Source: an uncultured Clostridia bacterium (GTDB lineage Bacteria; Bacillota; Clostridia; Christensenellales; CAG-138). Taken from it: a DNA stretch of 44,890 bases. Each line of letters begins with the position of its first letter. The stretch's first letter is position 1. This document shows positions 7,691-14,832 of this stretch, piece by piece. The stretch covers positions 1 to 44,890 of the forward strand of contig CAMVGD010000007.1 of the NCBI GenBank assembly GCA_947166925.1, read 5' to 3'. A model generated the notes under the pieces. It made no database searches and was not told the origin of the DNA. It saw only the letters and a program-made list of their open reading frames with translations. Made by a program: the position numbers and the translations under genes.

Positions 7691-8421
7691 TACCGGTACA
7701 GCTTGACGCGGTCGCCGAAGACCCGAACGATCGCCTCGGTGAGGCGGTTTTTTTCTTTGCCGGAAAGGTCATAGACCGTGAGCTTCATCGGCGCCATATT
7801 GACGAGCAGGTTCAGAATGCCCTCCGGCGCGCAGTCGACGTACTCGATGCGCACGTCGTTTTCGTCGCGCAGCGTGATCGTGCCGTCCGCATGGATGCAG
7901 ACCGAGAGCGCGGCGACGCGGCATATCCTCCCGTCCACGAAGCGCTTGAGCGTTTCGATCAGCTCGCCGTACTCCTTGTTCATCAGCACGCGCGCCGCCG
8001 CCTGCTCCACCGCAAGCTCCCACAGCATCAGAAACTCCTGCATGCGAAAGCGCAGAAATCCCTCGAGCACGAGCGTCCGCTGCGTTGAAAAATACTCCGC
8101 GATCTTCTGTTTCAGGATCCGGCGCTCCTCGCGGCACTGCGCCGCCTCCAGAGCGTCGGCAAGCACGCTCTGCTTTTCGGAAAGCGACAATGGCAGCGCG
8201 TCCGTAAACTCCGCAAGCGCGAAATACCGGAGATCCCGCCCGAGCACGACCGAAAGCGCCTCCGCCGCGGCGTCCTCCGGCGCTTTGCCGCGCAGCTTCA
8301 GCACGACCCCGTCGGGAACCGTCTCGAGCGCGTACGCGCAGTCCGCGCCGCTCATCCGGCGATTCAAGAGCTTCAAAAGCGGCAGATCATATTCGTATGT
8401 CAGGATCTTAAAAGCGACCAT
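7690..8421 (-). CDS. ytxC: putative sporulation protein, YtxC-like
   Basis: Cytosolic protein of 243 residues that resembles the YtxC family of Firmicutes sporulation proteins in size and layout. It has a variable N-terminal half, a helical middle (EFLMLWELAVEQAA at about 124-137) leading into a KEYGELIETLKRFVD-like segment, and a C-terminal alpha/beta part ending in a pattern of acidic and hydrophobic residues. The molecular function of the family is not known to me. The ATG at 8421 has AAAGGAG seven bases upstream. The gene stands alone between hairpin arrays 3 and 4. The assignment rests on overall resemblance, not on a catalytic motif; an unrelated hypothetical protein is possible. Confidence 0.55.
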   Translation of the reverse strand: MVAFKILTYEYDLPLLKLLNRRMSGADCAYALETVPDGVVLKLRGKAPEDAAAEALSVVLGRDLRYFALAEFTDALPLSLSEKQSVLADALEAAQCREERRILKQKIAEYFSTQRTLVLEGFLRFRMQEFLMLWELAVEQAAARVLMNKEYGELIETLKRFVDGRICRVAALSVCIHADGTITLRDENDVRIEYVDCAPEGILNLLVNMAPMKLTVYDLSGKEKNRLTEAIVRVFGDRVKLYR

Positions 8422-8495
8422 TCCCTGCTCCTTTTCTGTATCCTATGCCCGCACCCTGTTAGTTTGTGCCGCAAAGCGCGCGGAAAATACATGAA

Positions 8496-8520
8496 AAAAC
8501 GATCCGCAAAGGATCGTTTT
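8496..8520. terminator. symmetric terminator-like hairpin
   Basis: Perfect 10-bp stem AAAACGATCC/GGATCGTTTT with GCAAA loop, A-run on the left and T-run on the right. No gene ends next to it, so it may be part of the neighbouring hairpin array or a leftover. Confidence 0.55.
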
Positions 8521-8523
8521 CAG

Positions 8524-8650
8524 ATTCATGCGCGTAGCGCAATTCACGTTCCGCAGGAACAATTCATGACCGTAAGGCATGGTACGCGCGGGGAGCGCGC
8601 GATCTACCTCTGTAACGAAGTGGATTCATGCGCCGCAGGCGCTATTCATT
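8524..8650. repeat. TGAAT-linked hairpin array 4, inverted and partly decayed
   Basis: Here the linker is on the minus strand (ATTCA at 8524, 8542, 8562, 8624, 8644). Hairpins include TGCGC-GTA-GCGCA, CGTTCC-GCA-GGAACA, a decayed TGACC unit, a GC-rich dyad near 8585-8600 and TGCGCC-GCA-GGCGC. The spacing is irregular in the middle. Confidence 0.75.
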
Positions 8651-8766
8651 ACATCCCCCGTCTTTTGTTTTGTAAAAATCCGCCCTCTCTTGCACAGGGA
8701 GGACAAGATTGTACGCATATCCGGCAAGGGAGGCTTTTGGCACGTGACATTCTTGCCAACGAACCC

Positions 8767-8789
8767 GTAGGGGCGGATAGCATCCGCCC
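8767..8789 (+). repeat. GTAGGGG-type hairpin repeat, copy 3
   Basis: GTAG then GGGCGGAT-AGC-ATCCGCCC: a perfect 8-bp stem with a 3-base loop. Confidence 0.75.
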
Positions 8790-8917
8790 GCCGCAAGTAT
8801 GGAACAGCTACCCTCCCGACGGGCTTTGCCCGCCACCCTCCCTCACAAGGGCGGGTAAATGATCAGCCGACGCACGCAAGAAAGGTCGACCGCGACCGCC
8901 CGCCGCAACAGCAGAAC

Positions 8918-8940
8918 GGGAAGATACGATCTTCCCCTAC
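8918..8940 (-). repeat. GTAGGGG-type hairpin repeat, copy 4
   Basis: On the minus strand GTAG then GGGAAGAT-CGT-ATCTTCCC: a perfect 8-bp stem, 3-base loop, different stem from copies 1-3. Confidence 0.75.
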
Positions 8941-8977
8941 GGTTTGCATGGCGTGCAGGAAAGATAGACGCGCCCCC

Positions 8978-11905
8978 TTATCCCTTTGGGACGTTGTCGA
9001 AATAGTCCGTAAGCGGGACGCCGCCGACCGTGTAGGGTACCGTGCCGTCAAGGTACACCGTGATCCAACGGTCGTCCTCGGTCAGGAAAACGATCCGGTC
9101 CATGGATTCGTGCCATTCCCGCAGATGCATGTATACGTCCGGTTCGAGCGTCGCGGGCTTTTCGTCGATCTCACACGGCAGCGCGCGGACAAGGTGTAAA
9201 AGCATGCCGTCCTTGATGTTGTCCTCCCGCTTGCCGAACATGACCCTTTCGATCAGCGCGCTCGCCTGCAGCCATTCGTCCGCGGGCTCGAGCGCTTCGC
9301 CTTTGACCTCGCGATAGCCGTACTTTGCGCCGAGTAGATCGGTCGGCGCGCCGAGCATCAGCTCCTGCTGTTCGCTGTCATTGAGGAAGCAGTAACCCTC
9401 GACAATATGTCCGCAGACGAGCGTAAAGCTATCGCGCCGATCCCCAAAGGCCTCCGCGTTCTTCTCCAAATGCAGCTCATAGGTCCTTTCTGTGCCGTCC
9501 GCGCGCGTGGTCGACAGCAGCAGGTTGCCGTGTCCGTCGTTCGGATCGAGGTCGATATAGATGCCGCTGTCCATGACAAGCTTTTCATTTATCTTCCATT
9601 CGCAGGCGCCGATCTGTACCGTCAACTCGGATTCGCCTTCTTCCCCGGTAACAACGTTGACGGATGTGTATCCGTAGACCGATACGCGTACCGGTTTTCC
9701 GTCGCCGTTCAGATCGATAAGATCCAGATAATGCACCCTGCCTTCGCCGGCAAAGATGTATTTATCCTGTTCTATCGGCAGTTCCTCTGCCGTGATCGGA
9801 GTAAGCTTCAGAAATGTGTCGAATGTATGCTGTTCGGAATCATCCTTCCAAGGCGTCCTGTCCTCGTCTATTTCATCTTCGTTATGATCCCTGATGTATA
9901 GGATCATTTTGCGTTCGTGACCGTTTTCATTGGCAAAGGTAAACAGATACGATTTGCTGCAATCCTGTCTGTCAGATTCCTGCTCTTCCAACGTATAGGT
10001 ATATCCATCGTACAGGATTCCGCTCTCATAGAAAGAAGCGCACCGGACGCCGCGTTTTTCGTCCTGATAAAACCCGATTTCCAGAAGCCCGTCCTGTCCT
10101 TCCTCCGCGCTCATTGCGCACCAAAGCCCTTCAAGCCTCTCCTCCGGCGTCTTTGCGACCGCCATGTTCCACTGTGGGTCGGCGGTACCCCAGTATTCGA
10201 CCGTTTCTCCCGTCTCCTCGTCCGTCAGCACGATCGCGCCGTTTTCTATCGTGACAGCGTAACCCGCAGTACTCCTCCCTGTGGTTTTGATACTGTCCGC
10301 ATCATAGTAATACAGATTTAATCCGTCCGTCATGCGTTGGAAGCGAAAATACCCGTATGCCGTTTGGAACGTGTTGCGATAGACCGCCGTGCCGTTGCGG
10401 TAGACGGACAGCGTGAACGTAAAGAGCCCCGAAGTCGGTCCGTATGTCAACATGCAGGTCTCAAGCCGTCCGTCACCGTCGACGTCGCAGACCGTGCTGA
10501 CTTCCAGATTGAGAATGCCGCCGATATCAACCTTGCTGTCGAGCGGCGCCGAATACAGCGGATCGTCGCATTCGAACGGGATTCCCGTGAGCAGCCACCT
10601 CACGCGTCCCGTATACGCTTCGTCGATCTCGTACCAATAGCTCGAAACCGGATTATGGAACGGAACGACTTCGACATTCTCCGGTTCGATATTGCAGTCC
10701 CGCGCTTCATAATAGATCGAAAGAATCATCCGCATTTCTTCGATCGTTACGCCCCGCATCATGCCGATCTCGGCTTCCGAACGCACTTCTCTGCCGGAGA
10801 CCAGCGCGCAGGAGTAGGACGCCGGGTTTATTTGCCAGACGTAGACCTTCAATAAGTTCTTCTGAAATGTGTCGATGCCGAAGTATTCCGGGTATTGCTT
10901 CCGCAGCTCGATGGTCTTCTGCCGGTACGGATCGACGATCTCCATTTCCGGGACGCGTTCGTAATACTCTCTGCGATCATAAAATATCCAGCAGATTGTA
11001 TCCGTTTCGGCTTCGTAACGCAGCGTCCAACCGGACCACTGCAAGGTGTTCCCCGAGATCGTATAGGAGGCGCTTTGATTCCCCTGGACACCGCCGTCGG
11101 GTGCATACAGAAAATGATACATGCGGCCGTCCGGCGTAAACTCCAGATACCACGGCAGCGACTCAGCGTCTTCCTCCCACGTTTGCTCCTTTTCCCACTT
11201 TAGATAATCGTAATCGAAACCGTCTAACGGAGAAGGATCGACGGCATGCTCACTCCGCGTTTGCTTCCAAATGCCGGTCAGCGTCTGTTTGTTCAACACG
11301 CGCGAGAAAATCACCGCGCCGTCGCCGTCTTCGTTTGCAAAGCGCAGCGTGTTCGTTTCCGGGTCATATACGCCGCTTGCGGGCAGCACCGGGATTTCTC
11401 CGCTCTCCGCCGTGAGTTCGACCGCGTTGTCGGTGAGCGTATACCGATATACGTATTGTCCCTCCGCGCCGCCCGTAACGGTCGTCACCGTGACGCTGCC
11501 GTCTTCGGAAAAGTTCATGTCCATCTGAAGACCGATCGTTTCGGGGTCGACCGTTTCGCCGTTTTGCTCCACTTCCGTGGGTGTCCATCTTCCGCGCAGG
11601 GGATTGTATGCGGCGGGATCGACCGCGCCGTGTTTGTTTCGTCCGATGCCCGGAGCGAACACCGCAATCACGACGCACGCGGCGACGAGCACCGCCGCCA
11701 AAGCGCCCGCAAGCACCTTGCCGACCGGAAATCCGCGCTTTTTCGGTTCCGATCCGGTCGCGGACGATTTCGCCGCGTCCGTTTGTGCCGATCTATTTTG
11801 GGTCCCTCCTGCCGTTTCCGCCGCGCGCAGCAGTCCGTCCGCAAACGACTGCGGCATTTCGGGAAAGAGGCCCCTCTTTAATCTTGTATCGAAACTGCTG
11901 TTCAT
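8978..11905 (-). CDS. large membrane-anchored putative anti-sigma factor
   Basis: Protein of 975 residues translated from an ATGA overlap with the upstream ECF sigma gene, so the two are almost certainly co-translated. The first 60 residues are cytosolic and hydrophilic (the SFDTRLKRGLFPEMPQSF-like start resembles N-termini of ECF partner proteins). A single membrane helix lies at about 61-84. The remaining 890 residues are extracellular and contain repeated beta-rich segments of the form 'G-x-W-x-x-x-x-x-E' (about 100-120, 210-225, 590-600) and charged EF-hand-like stretches such as DVDGDGR and DLNGDGK. This is the layout of a membrane anti-sigma factor with a large sensor. That role comes from context; no canonical zinc HxxxCxxC anti-sigma motif is visible. 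Downstream sequence is repeat-rich with no clear terminator. Confidence 0.7.
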   Translation of the reverse strand: MNSSFDTRLKRGLFPEMPQSFADGLLRAAETAGGTQNRSAQTDAAKSSATGSEPKKRGFPVGKVLAGALAAVLVAACVVIAVFAPGIGRNKHGAVDPAAYNPLRGRWTPTEVEQNGETVDPETIGLQMDMNFSEDGSVTVTTVTGGAEGQYVYRYTLTDNAVELTAESGEIPVLPASGVYDPETNTLRFANEDGDGAVIFSRVLNKQTLTGIWKQTRSEHAVDPSPLDGFDYDYLKWEKEQTWEEDAESLPWYLEFTPDGRMYHFLYAPDGGVQGNQSASYTISGNTLQWSGWTLRYEAETDTICWIFYDRREYYERVPEMEIVDPYRQKTIELRKQYPEYFGIDTFQKNLLKVYVWQINPASYSCALVSGREVRSEAEIGMMRGVTIEEMRMILSIYYEARDCNIEPENVEVVPFHNPVSSYWYEIDEAYTGRVRWLLTGIPFECDDPLYSAPLDSKVDIGGILNLEVSTVCDVDGDGRLETCMLTYGPTSGLFTFTLSVYRNGTAVYRNTFQTAYGYFRFQRMTDGLNLYYYDADSIKTTGRSTAGYAVTIENGAIVLTDEETGETVEYWGTADPQWNMAVAKTPEERLEGLWCAMSAEEGQDGLLEIGFYQDEKRGVRCASFYESGILYDGYTYTLEEQESDRQDCSKSYLFTFANENGHERKMILYIRDHNEDEIDEDRTPWKDDSEQHTFDTFLKLTPITAEELPIEQDKYIFAGEGRVHYLDLIDLNGDGKPVRVSVYGYTSVNVVTGEEGESELTVQIGACEWKINEKLVMDSGIYIDLDPNDGHGNLLLSTTRADGTERTYELHLEKNAEAFGDRRDSFTLVCGHIVEGYCFLNDSEQQELMLGAPTDLLGAKYGYREVKGEALEPADEWLQASALIERVMFGKREDNIKDGMLLHLVRALPCEIDEKPATLEPDVYMHLREWHESMDRIVFLTEDDRWITVYLDGTVPYTVGGVPLTDYFDNVPKG

Positions 11906-12390
11906 AGCATTGCCTCCTGTTCCGAAAGCTTTTTCCGAAGCGCCTCCCGTGCGCGGGAAAGCCGCGAGCGCACCGTGCCTTCGCTGACCTCGCAGATCTT
12001 TGCGATCTCGCGGGTCGAATAACCCTCAAAATAAAACAGCGTGATCGCAAGCCGTTCGTCCGCGTTGAGCGTGTCGAACGCACGGTTCAGATCGAGGTCC
12101 GGCACCTCCATGTCGTAGCCGATGGGTTCGCATGCGTCGAGGTTGACCGTGCGAAAAGCGGAGCGCACAAAATTACTGCATTCGTTTTTCAGAATGCGGA
12201 TCATCCATGTCTTGAAATATCGCCGTTCTTTGAGCTTGTCTAAATGGGTGTACGCCTTTAAAACCGCGTTCTGCGCGGCGTCCTCGCTGTCTGCGCGATT
12301 TCTGAGGATTGCGAACGCGACGCGAAACATCGTCGGCGCGACCGCCTCGATCTCGCGGGAAAACCAGGCGTTCTCGCTTCCGTTTCTCAA
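11902..12390 (-). CDS. ECF-type RNA polymerase sigma factor
   Basis: Sigma-70 family factor of 162 residues. Region 2 spans about 14-80 (the AFAILRNRADSEDAAQNAVLKAYTHLDKL and YFKTWMIRIL segments). Region 4 spans about 105-155 with the helix-turn-helix YSTREIAKICEVSEGTVRSRLSRARE. It starts with TTG (12388-12390) preceded by GGAAGGGAGGG, and its stop overlaps the start of the putative anti-sigma gene (ATGA). The leader contains an ECF-like promoter, suggesting autoregulation. The stimulus is unknown; cell-envelope stress is usual for such pairs. Confidence 0.9.
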   Translation of the reverse strand: MRNGSENAWFSREIEAVAPTMFRVAFAILRNRADSEDAAQNAVLKAYTHLDKLKERRYFKTWMIRILKNECSNFVRSAFRTVNLDACEPIGYDMEVPDLDLNRAFDTLNADERLAITLFYFEGYSTREIAKICEVSEGTVRSRLSRAREALRKKLSEQEAML

Positions 12391-12424
12391 AGCGCTTCCC
12401 TCCCTTCCGGTTTGTGTCTTTACT

Positions 12425-12455
12425 GATTAGACACATAAAGACGGCAAAATGTTGC
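12425..12455 (-). promoter_or_regulatory. putative autoregulated ECF promoter
   Basis: On the minus strand GCAACATTTT (12446-12455), then GTGTCTAATC (12425-12434) about 11-16 bases on, starting 35 bp before the sigma gene. This resembles the 'AAC ... GTC' pattern of ECF promoters and no good sigma-A promoter is present. The -10 part also lies in an inverted repeat (GTCTTTA ... TAAAGAC). Confidence 0.45.
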
Positions 12456-12509
12456 GTGATTTTTGAAAAAAAAGAAAAAAGCGGAGAAAACCCGCCAAGA
12501 ATGTACGGT

Positions 12510-13118
12510 TTATCTCCGCACAAGCGTCACGACCGCGCCGCTGCGGTCGAGCCGAAGCGAATCGTTCAGCCGGTCGTAATACAGAACCGTGCCGTCCTGT
12601 GCGATAAGCTTTGCGTAGCGGTACGCGTTTTTCACCTCGCCGTCGGTGAACGCGTCGCGCGTCCATCGAACCGGCTCGCTGCCCGCAGCGGTTCTGAGCG
12701 TGCCGGAAAGGTCGTTTCCGATCGAAAGCGCCGTGCCGTCCGCCGCGATCCATTCACCCGCGATCGCGGTGTCCTCCGTCACCGTCACGTCGATGACCGC
12801 TTCGCGCCCGTCGATGGTCGCCTTGACCTGACACACGCCCGGCGCGAGCGCGACGATCATTTCGTTCTGCTCGTCGACCCATGCGACGATGCCGCCCGTC
12901 GCGGTGACCCTGTATCGGATGAGCCGCCCCGCCGCGCGCGCGGGCTCGACCGAGTGCGTGACGCGAAAGCCCTCGTCCAGTTTCAGCGTCAGCGTCGTTT
13001 CGGAAAGCTCGAGCGATTCGGCCGGCGCGGTGCGTACCAAAAGGAACAGCCCGACTGCCTGCGCCGCCGCAAACACGCAGAGCGCAAGGATGATCAGGAT
13101 CTTTTTCGACCGCTTCAT
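12510..13118 (-). CDS. membrane-anchored Ig-like (BIG2-type) domain protein
   Basis: Protein of 202 residues. An uncleaved-looking membrane helix (about 6-28) after two Lys/Arg clusters anchors it to the outer face of the membrane. Residues about 33-112 form a bacterial Ig-like fold of the BIG2 kind (LELSETTLTLKLDEGF ... ATGGIVAWVDEQNEMIVALAPG ... VKATIDGREAVIDVTV). The C-terminal 85 residues hold a 'GEWIAADGTALSI' domain resembling parts of the large putative anti-sigma protein encoded next to it, so the two may share a sensor domain. A GAAAGGGGGA ribosome binding site and a textbook promoter precede it. Its role is unknown. Confidence 0.75.
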   Translation of the reverse strand: MKRSKKILIILALCVFAAAQAVGLFLLVRTAPAESLELSETTLTLKLDEGFRVTHSVEPARAAGRLIRYRVTATGGIVAWVDEQNEMIVALAPGVCQVKATIDGREAVIDVTVTEDTAIAGEWIAADGTALSIGNDLSGTLRTAAGSEPVRWTRDAFTDGEVKNAYRYAKLIAQDGTVLYYDRLNDSLRLDRSGAVVTLVRR

Positions 13119-13147
13119 GTGCCGTCCCCCTTTCTTCGCATGGTTCT

Positions 13148-13176
13148 ATTGTACCCGTCCGCGCCGCGGATGTCAA
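13148..13176 (-). promoter_or_regulatory. sigma-A promoter of the Ig-like protein gene
   Basis: On the minus strand TTGACA (13171-13176), 17-bp spacer, TACAAT (13148-13153). The start codon is 30 bp downstream. Confidence 0.85.
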
Positions 13177-13247
13177 ATCGCCCCTCATCCGTCACCTTCG
13201 ATGACAGCTTCTCTGCAAAGGTGTAATGCCGCTGCGCGGCGATCCGT

Positions 13248-13307
13248 GTCATTCTGAGCGGAAGCGAAGAATCTCAAGATCCTTCGTCGCATGCTCCTCA
13301 GGATGAC
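13248..13307. repeat. 60-bp GTCATTCTGAG repeat, copy A
   Basis: Starts GTCATTCTGAGCG and ends CTCAGGATGAC, so the ends form an inverted repeat. It is identical to copy B 98 bp away. Repeats with these ends occur in many bacterial genomes; function unknown. Confidence 0.85.
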
Positions 13308-13345
13308 ACACGTGGGACGGTCCGTTGAAGCGATTCCCATGCCGT

Positions 13346-13405
13346 GTCATTCTGAGCGGAAGCGAAGAATCTCAAGATCCTTCGTCGCATGCTCCTCAGG
13401 ATGAC
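13346..13405. repeat. 60-bp GTCATTCTGAG repeat, copy B
   Basis: Base-for-base identical to copy A and in the same orientation, which points to recent duplication or active spread. Confidence 0.85.
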
Positions 13406-13630
13406 GCACGAGCGTGGGGCGTTTATGTCTTTCCGATCCGCTGACGCTCGGGTTGACACCTCATCACCGCCTTCGGCGGAGCTTCCCCTCAAGTAACCGC
13501 TGAATAAAGCGGCTATTTCAGCGAGAAGACCGGTTATCATTGAAAAAACGACTCGAATGTCTCGTTCTTTCATGTTTCATGCCCTCATTTTGTGCTTTCA
13601 GAGCAGTTTTGGGCATAGTTATCCTGTGTT

Positions 13631-13915
13631 TTACACATATCGTGTAAGCATATACAGATTCTCACTCGCAAAGGCAAGGTAGGCATAATCCTGATTCTTT
13701 TGGATCCCTTTATACCTTGCCTTTCGCCATCTAAAAATATCCTTTACAACATGGAATACATATTCCACTTTACACCGAACGCTCGACTTCCGGTGCTCCA
13801 GTTTTCGTTCTTCCTGCCACAACAAGCTGTTTCCATAGTGCCGGAAAAACGTCCCTCTTTGTCGGTTGATCTCATATATATCTGCGTTCCTTACCGTCCC
13901 GCACATATCGTTCCA
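13631..13915 (-). pseudogene. IS5-type transposase, C-terminal fragment
   Basis: About 95 residues match the C-terminal end of IS5-group DDE transposases: a RKSSVRCKVEYVFHVVKDIF segment (with the catalytic-region Glu in KVEY) followed by WRKARYKGIQKN and FASENLYMLTR. The N-terminal two thirds, with the first two catalytic Asp residues, are missing. The break falls where an integrase remnant on the other strand begins, so this is a deletion junction. Confidence 0.75.
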
Positions 13916-13924
13916 TCTTACAGT

Positions 13925-14137
13925 ATGCTTCGGCATACATATGCCACAATGTTGTTCGATGCTGGAGTTGATGTTAAATCAGCACAGAAATTCCTGGGTC
14001 ACTCAGACATAGAAGTTACCTTGGAAGTATACACGCACCTTTCAAAATTCAAGGAAGACAAAGCGATTCGAGCACTTGACGAACATCTCAAAGAGAGGAA
14101 AAAGGAGCCGGAAATACGTTTACTACGAGCACTGTGA
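13925..14137 (+). pseudogene. tyrosine recombinase (integrase), C-terminal fragment
   Basis: The 70 residues starting MLRHTYATMLFDAG carry the end of the catalytic domain: the HxLRH-type box (first His lost), the LGHSDIEVT segment and the nucleophile Tyr in VYTHLS. They closely resemble the end of the intact integrase at 34110-35285. Everything before the R-H-Y box is gone, replaced by the IS5 fragment. The stop is followed by two direct repeats of TGCAGTC (arm-type sites) and then by a tRNA-derived att sequence, i.e. the normal layout of an integrase gene next to its attachment site. Confidence 0.85.
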
Positions 14138-14289
14138 GAATGCTATTTTTCAAAAAGTGCAGTCAAAATGCAGTCAAACCCGGTTTTCGAGCGAAAATCA
14201 ACGCATATTTTTCTGCATATACAATCATCAATATACAGTCATCTACTGGAGAAATCCACTTATCAAACAACAAGAAACAAGGAAACGTG

Positions 14290-14369
14290 AAAGCCCCGAA
14301 AACGCAGTGTTTTCGGGGCTTTTCTGGCGTGCCTGACACGATTCGAACGTGCGACCTGCAGAGTCGGAG
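14290..14369 (-). repeat. att copy 1: tRNA-Arg 3' end plus terminator
   Basis: 80 bp matching 23728-23807 with two mismatches. It contains the terminator hairpin (GCCCCGAAAACGC ... TTTTCGGGGC), CCA, the acceptor 3' half, the T-arm and up to the anticodon loop of tRNA-Arg(CCG). It stops exactly at CTCCGACTCTG, the usual crossover region of tRNA-targeting integrases. It is not a functional tRNA because the 5' half is missing. Confidence 0.9.
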
Positions 14370-14832
14370 GCATCGAAATCCAGGATACGAAAAAGCACTA
14401 AATCACTGGATTTTCCAGATATTATAGGCTTTTTTGAAAATCCAATATGTCCAGTAAAGCGATGATTTTGGTATTATTTCCAGCCAGAATGTGTGAAAAA
14501 TGTGCTACGGAAATGAACAGGAAAACACTCCGGTGACACACAGTCATTCGTCTTGCTAATAGCCTGTTTCACCGAAAATGTGGGTTATAACCTACTTCAT
14601 TATGACAGAACATATCTTCCTCCAGAAGATTTCGATGCAACTCGAATTCGCATGCCGTTGGACGATATCAGATTCTGTAAAGTCTGTTGCTGTTTCTGCC
14701 AATGCATGCAACTCCCTGATTTTAGTACCATCTTTCTTTTGCTTGCGAGCATTTTCAAATCCGTCAACAACGAAAAAATGAAACGATGGTGTGTTCAACT
14801 GATTGTTCGTGATTATAATGCTGGATTCCCAA
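14370..14832. other. left arm of the redox island, no convincing gene
   Basis: Contains a TGTGCTAC motif at 14501-14508, 131 bases after the att core, matching the distance seen at the third core (23890 to 24023). It also has dyads near 14385-14435. Short reading frames near 14550-14920 lack good ribosome binding sites and known domains. Confidence 0.5.

Larger units (their letters stand above)
8422..8977. other. repeat-rich intergenic region
   Basis: No gene seen. It holds a symmetric hairpin at 8496-8520, hairpin array 4 (8524-8650) and two GTAG-type hairpins (8767-8789, 8918-8940). Between these is low-complexity sequence with CCCTCCC/GGGAGG and CCCGCC/GGGCGGG dyads. Confidence 0.6.
13177..13630. 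other. intergenic region with dispersed repeats
   Basis: No gene. It contains two identical 60-bp repeats (listed separately), a GC hairpin TGCCGC-TGC-GCGGCG near 13227-13240, and near 13455-13500 a sequence with the dyad CCGCCTTCGGCGG of a type often seen between genes in clostridia. It ends at the IS5-type remnant. Confidence 0.55.

Noticed and set aside
14325..14369. A second functional tRNA-Arg
   Set aside because: Only the 3' half up to the anticodon is present; it is an att duplication.
14592..14798. 68-codon minus-strand frame downstream of the redox operon
   Set aside because: No ribosome binding site, no recognisable domain, and it lies in the island arm with att-related repeats.
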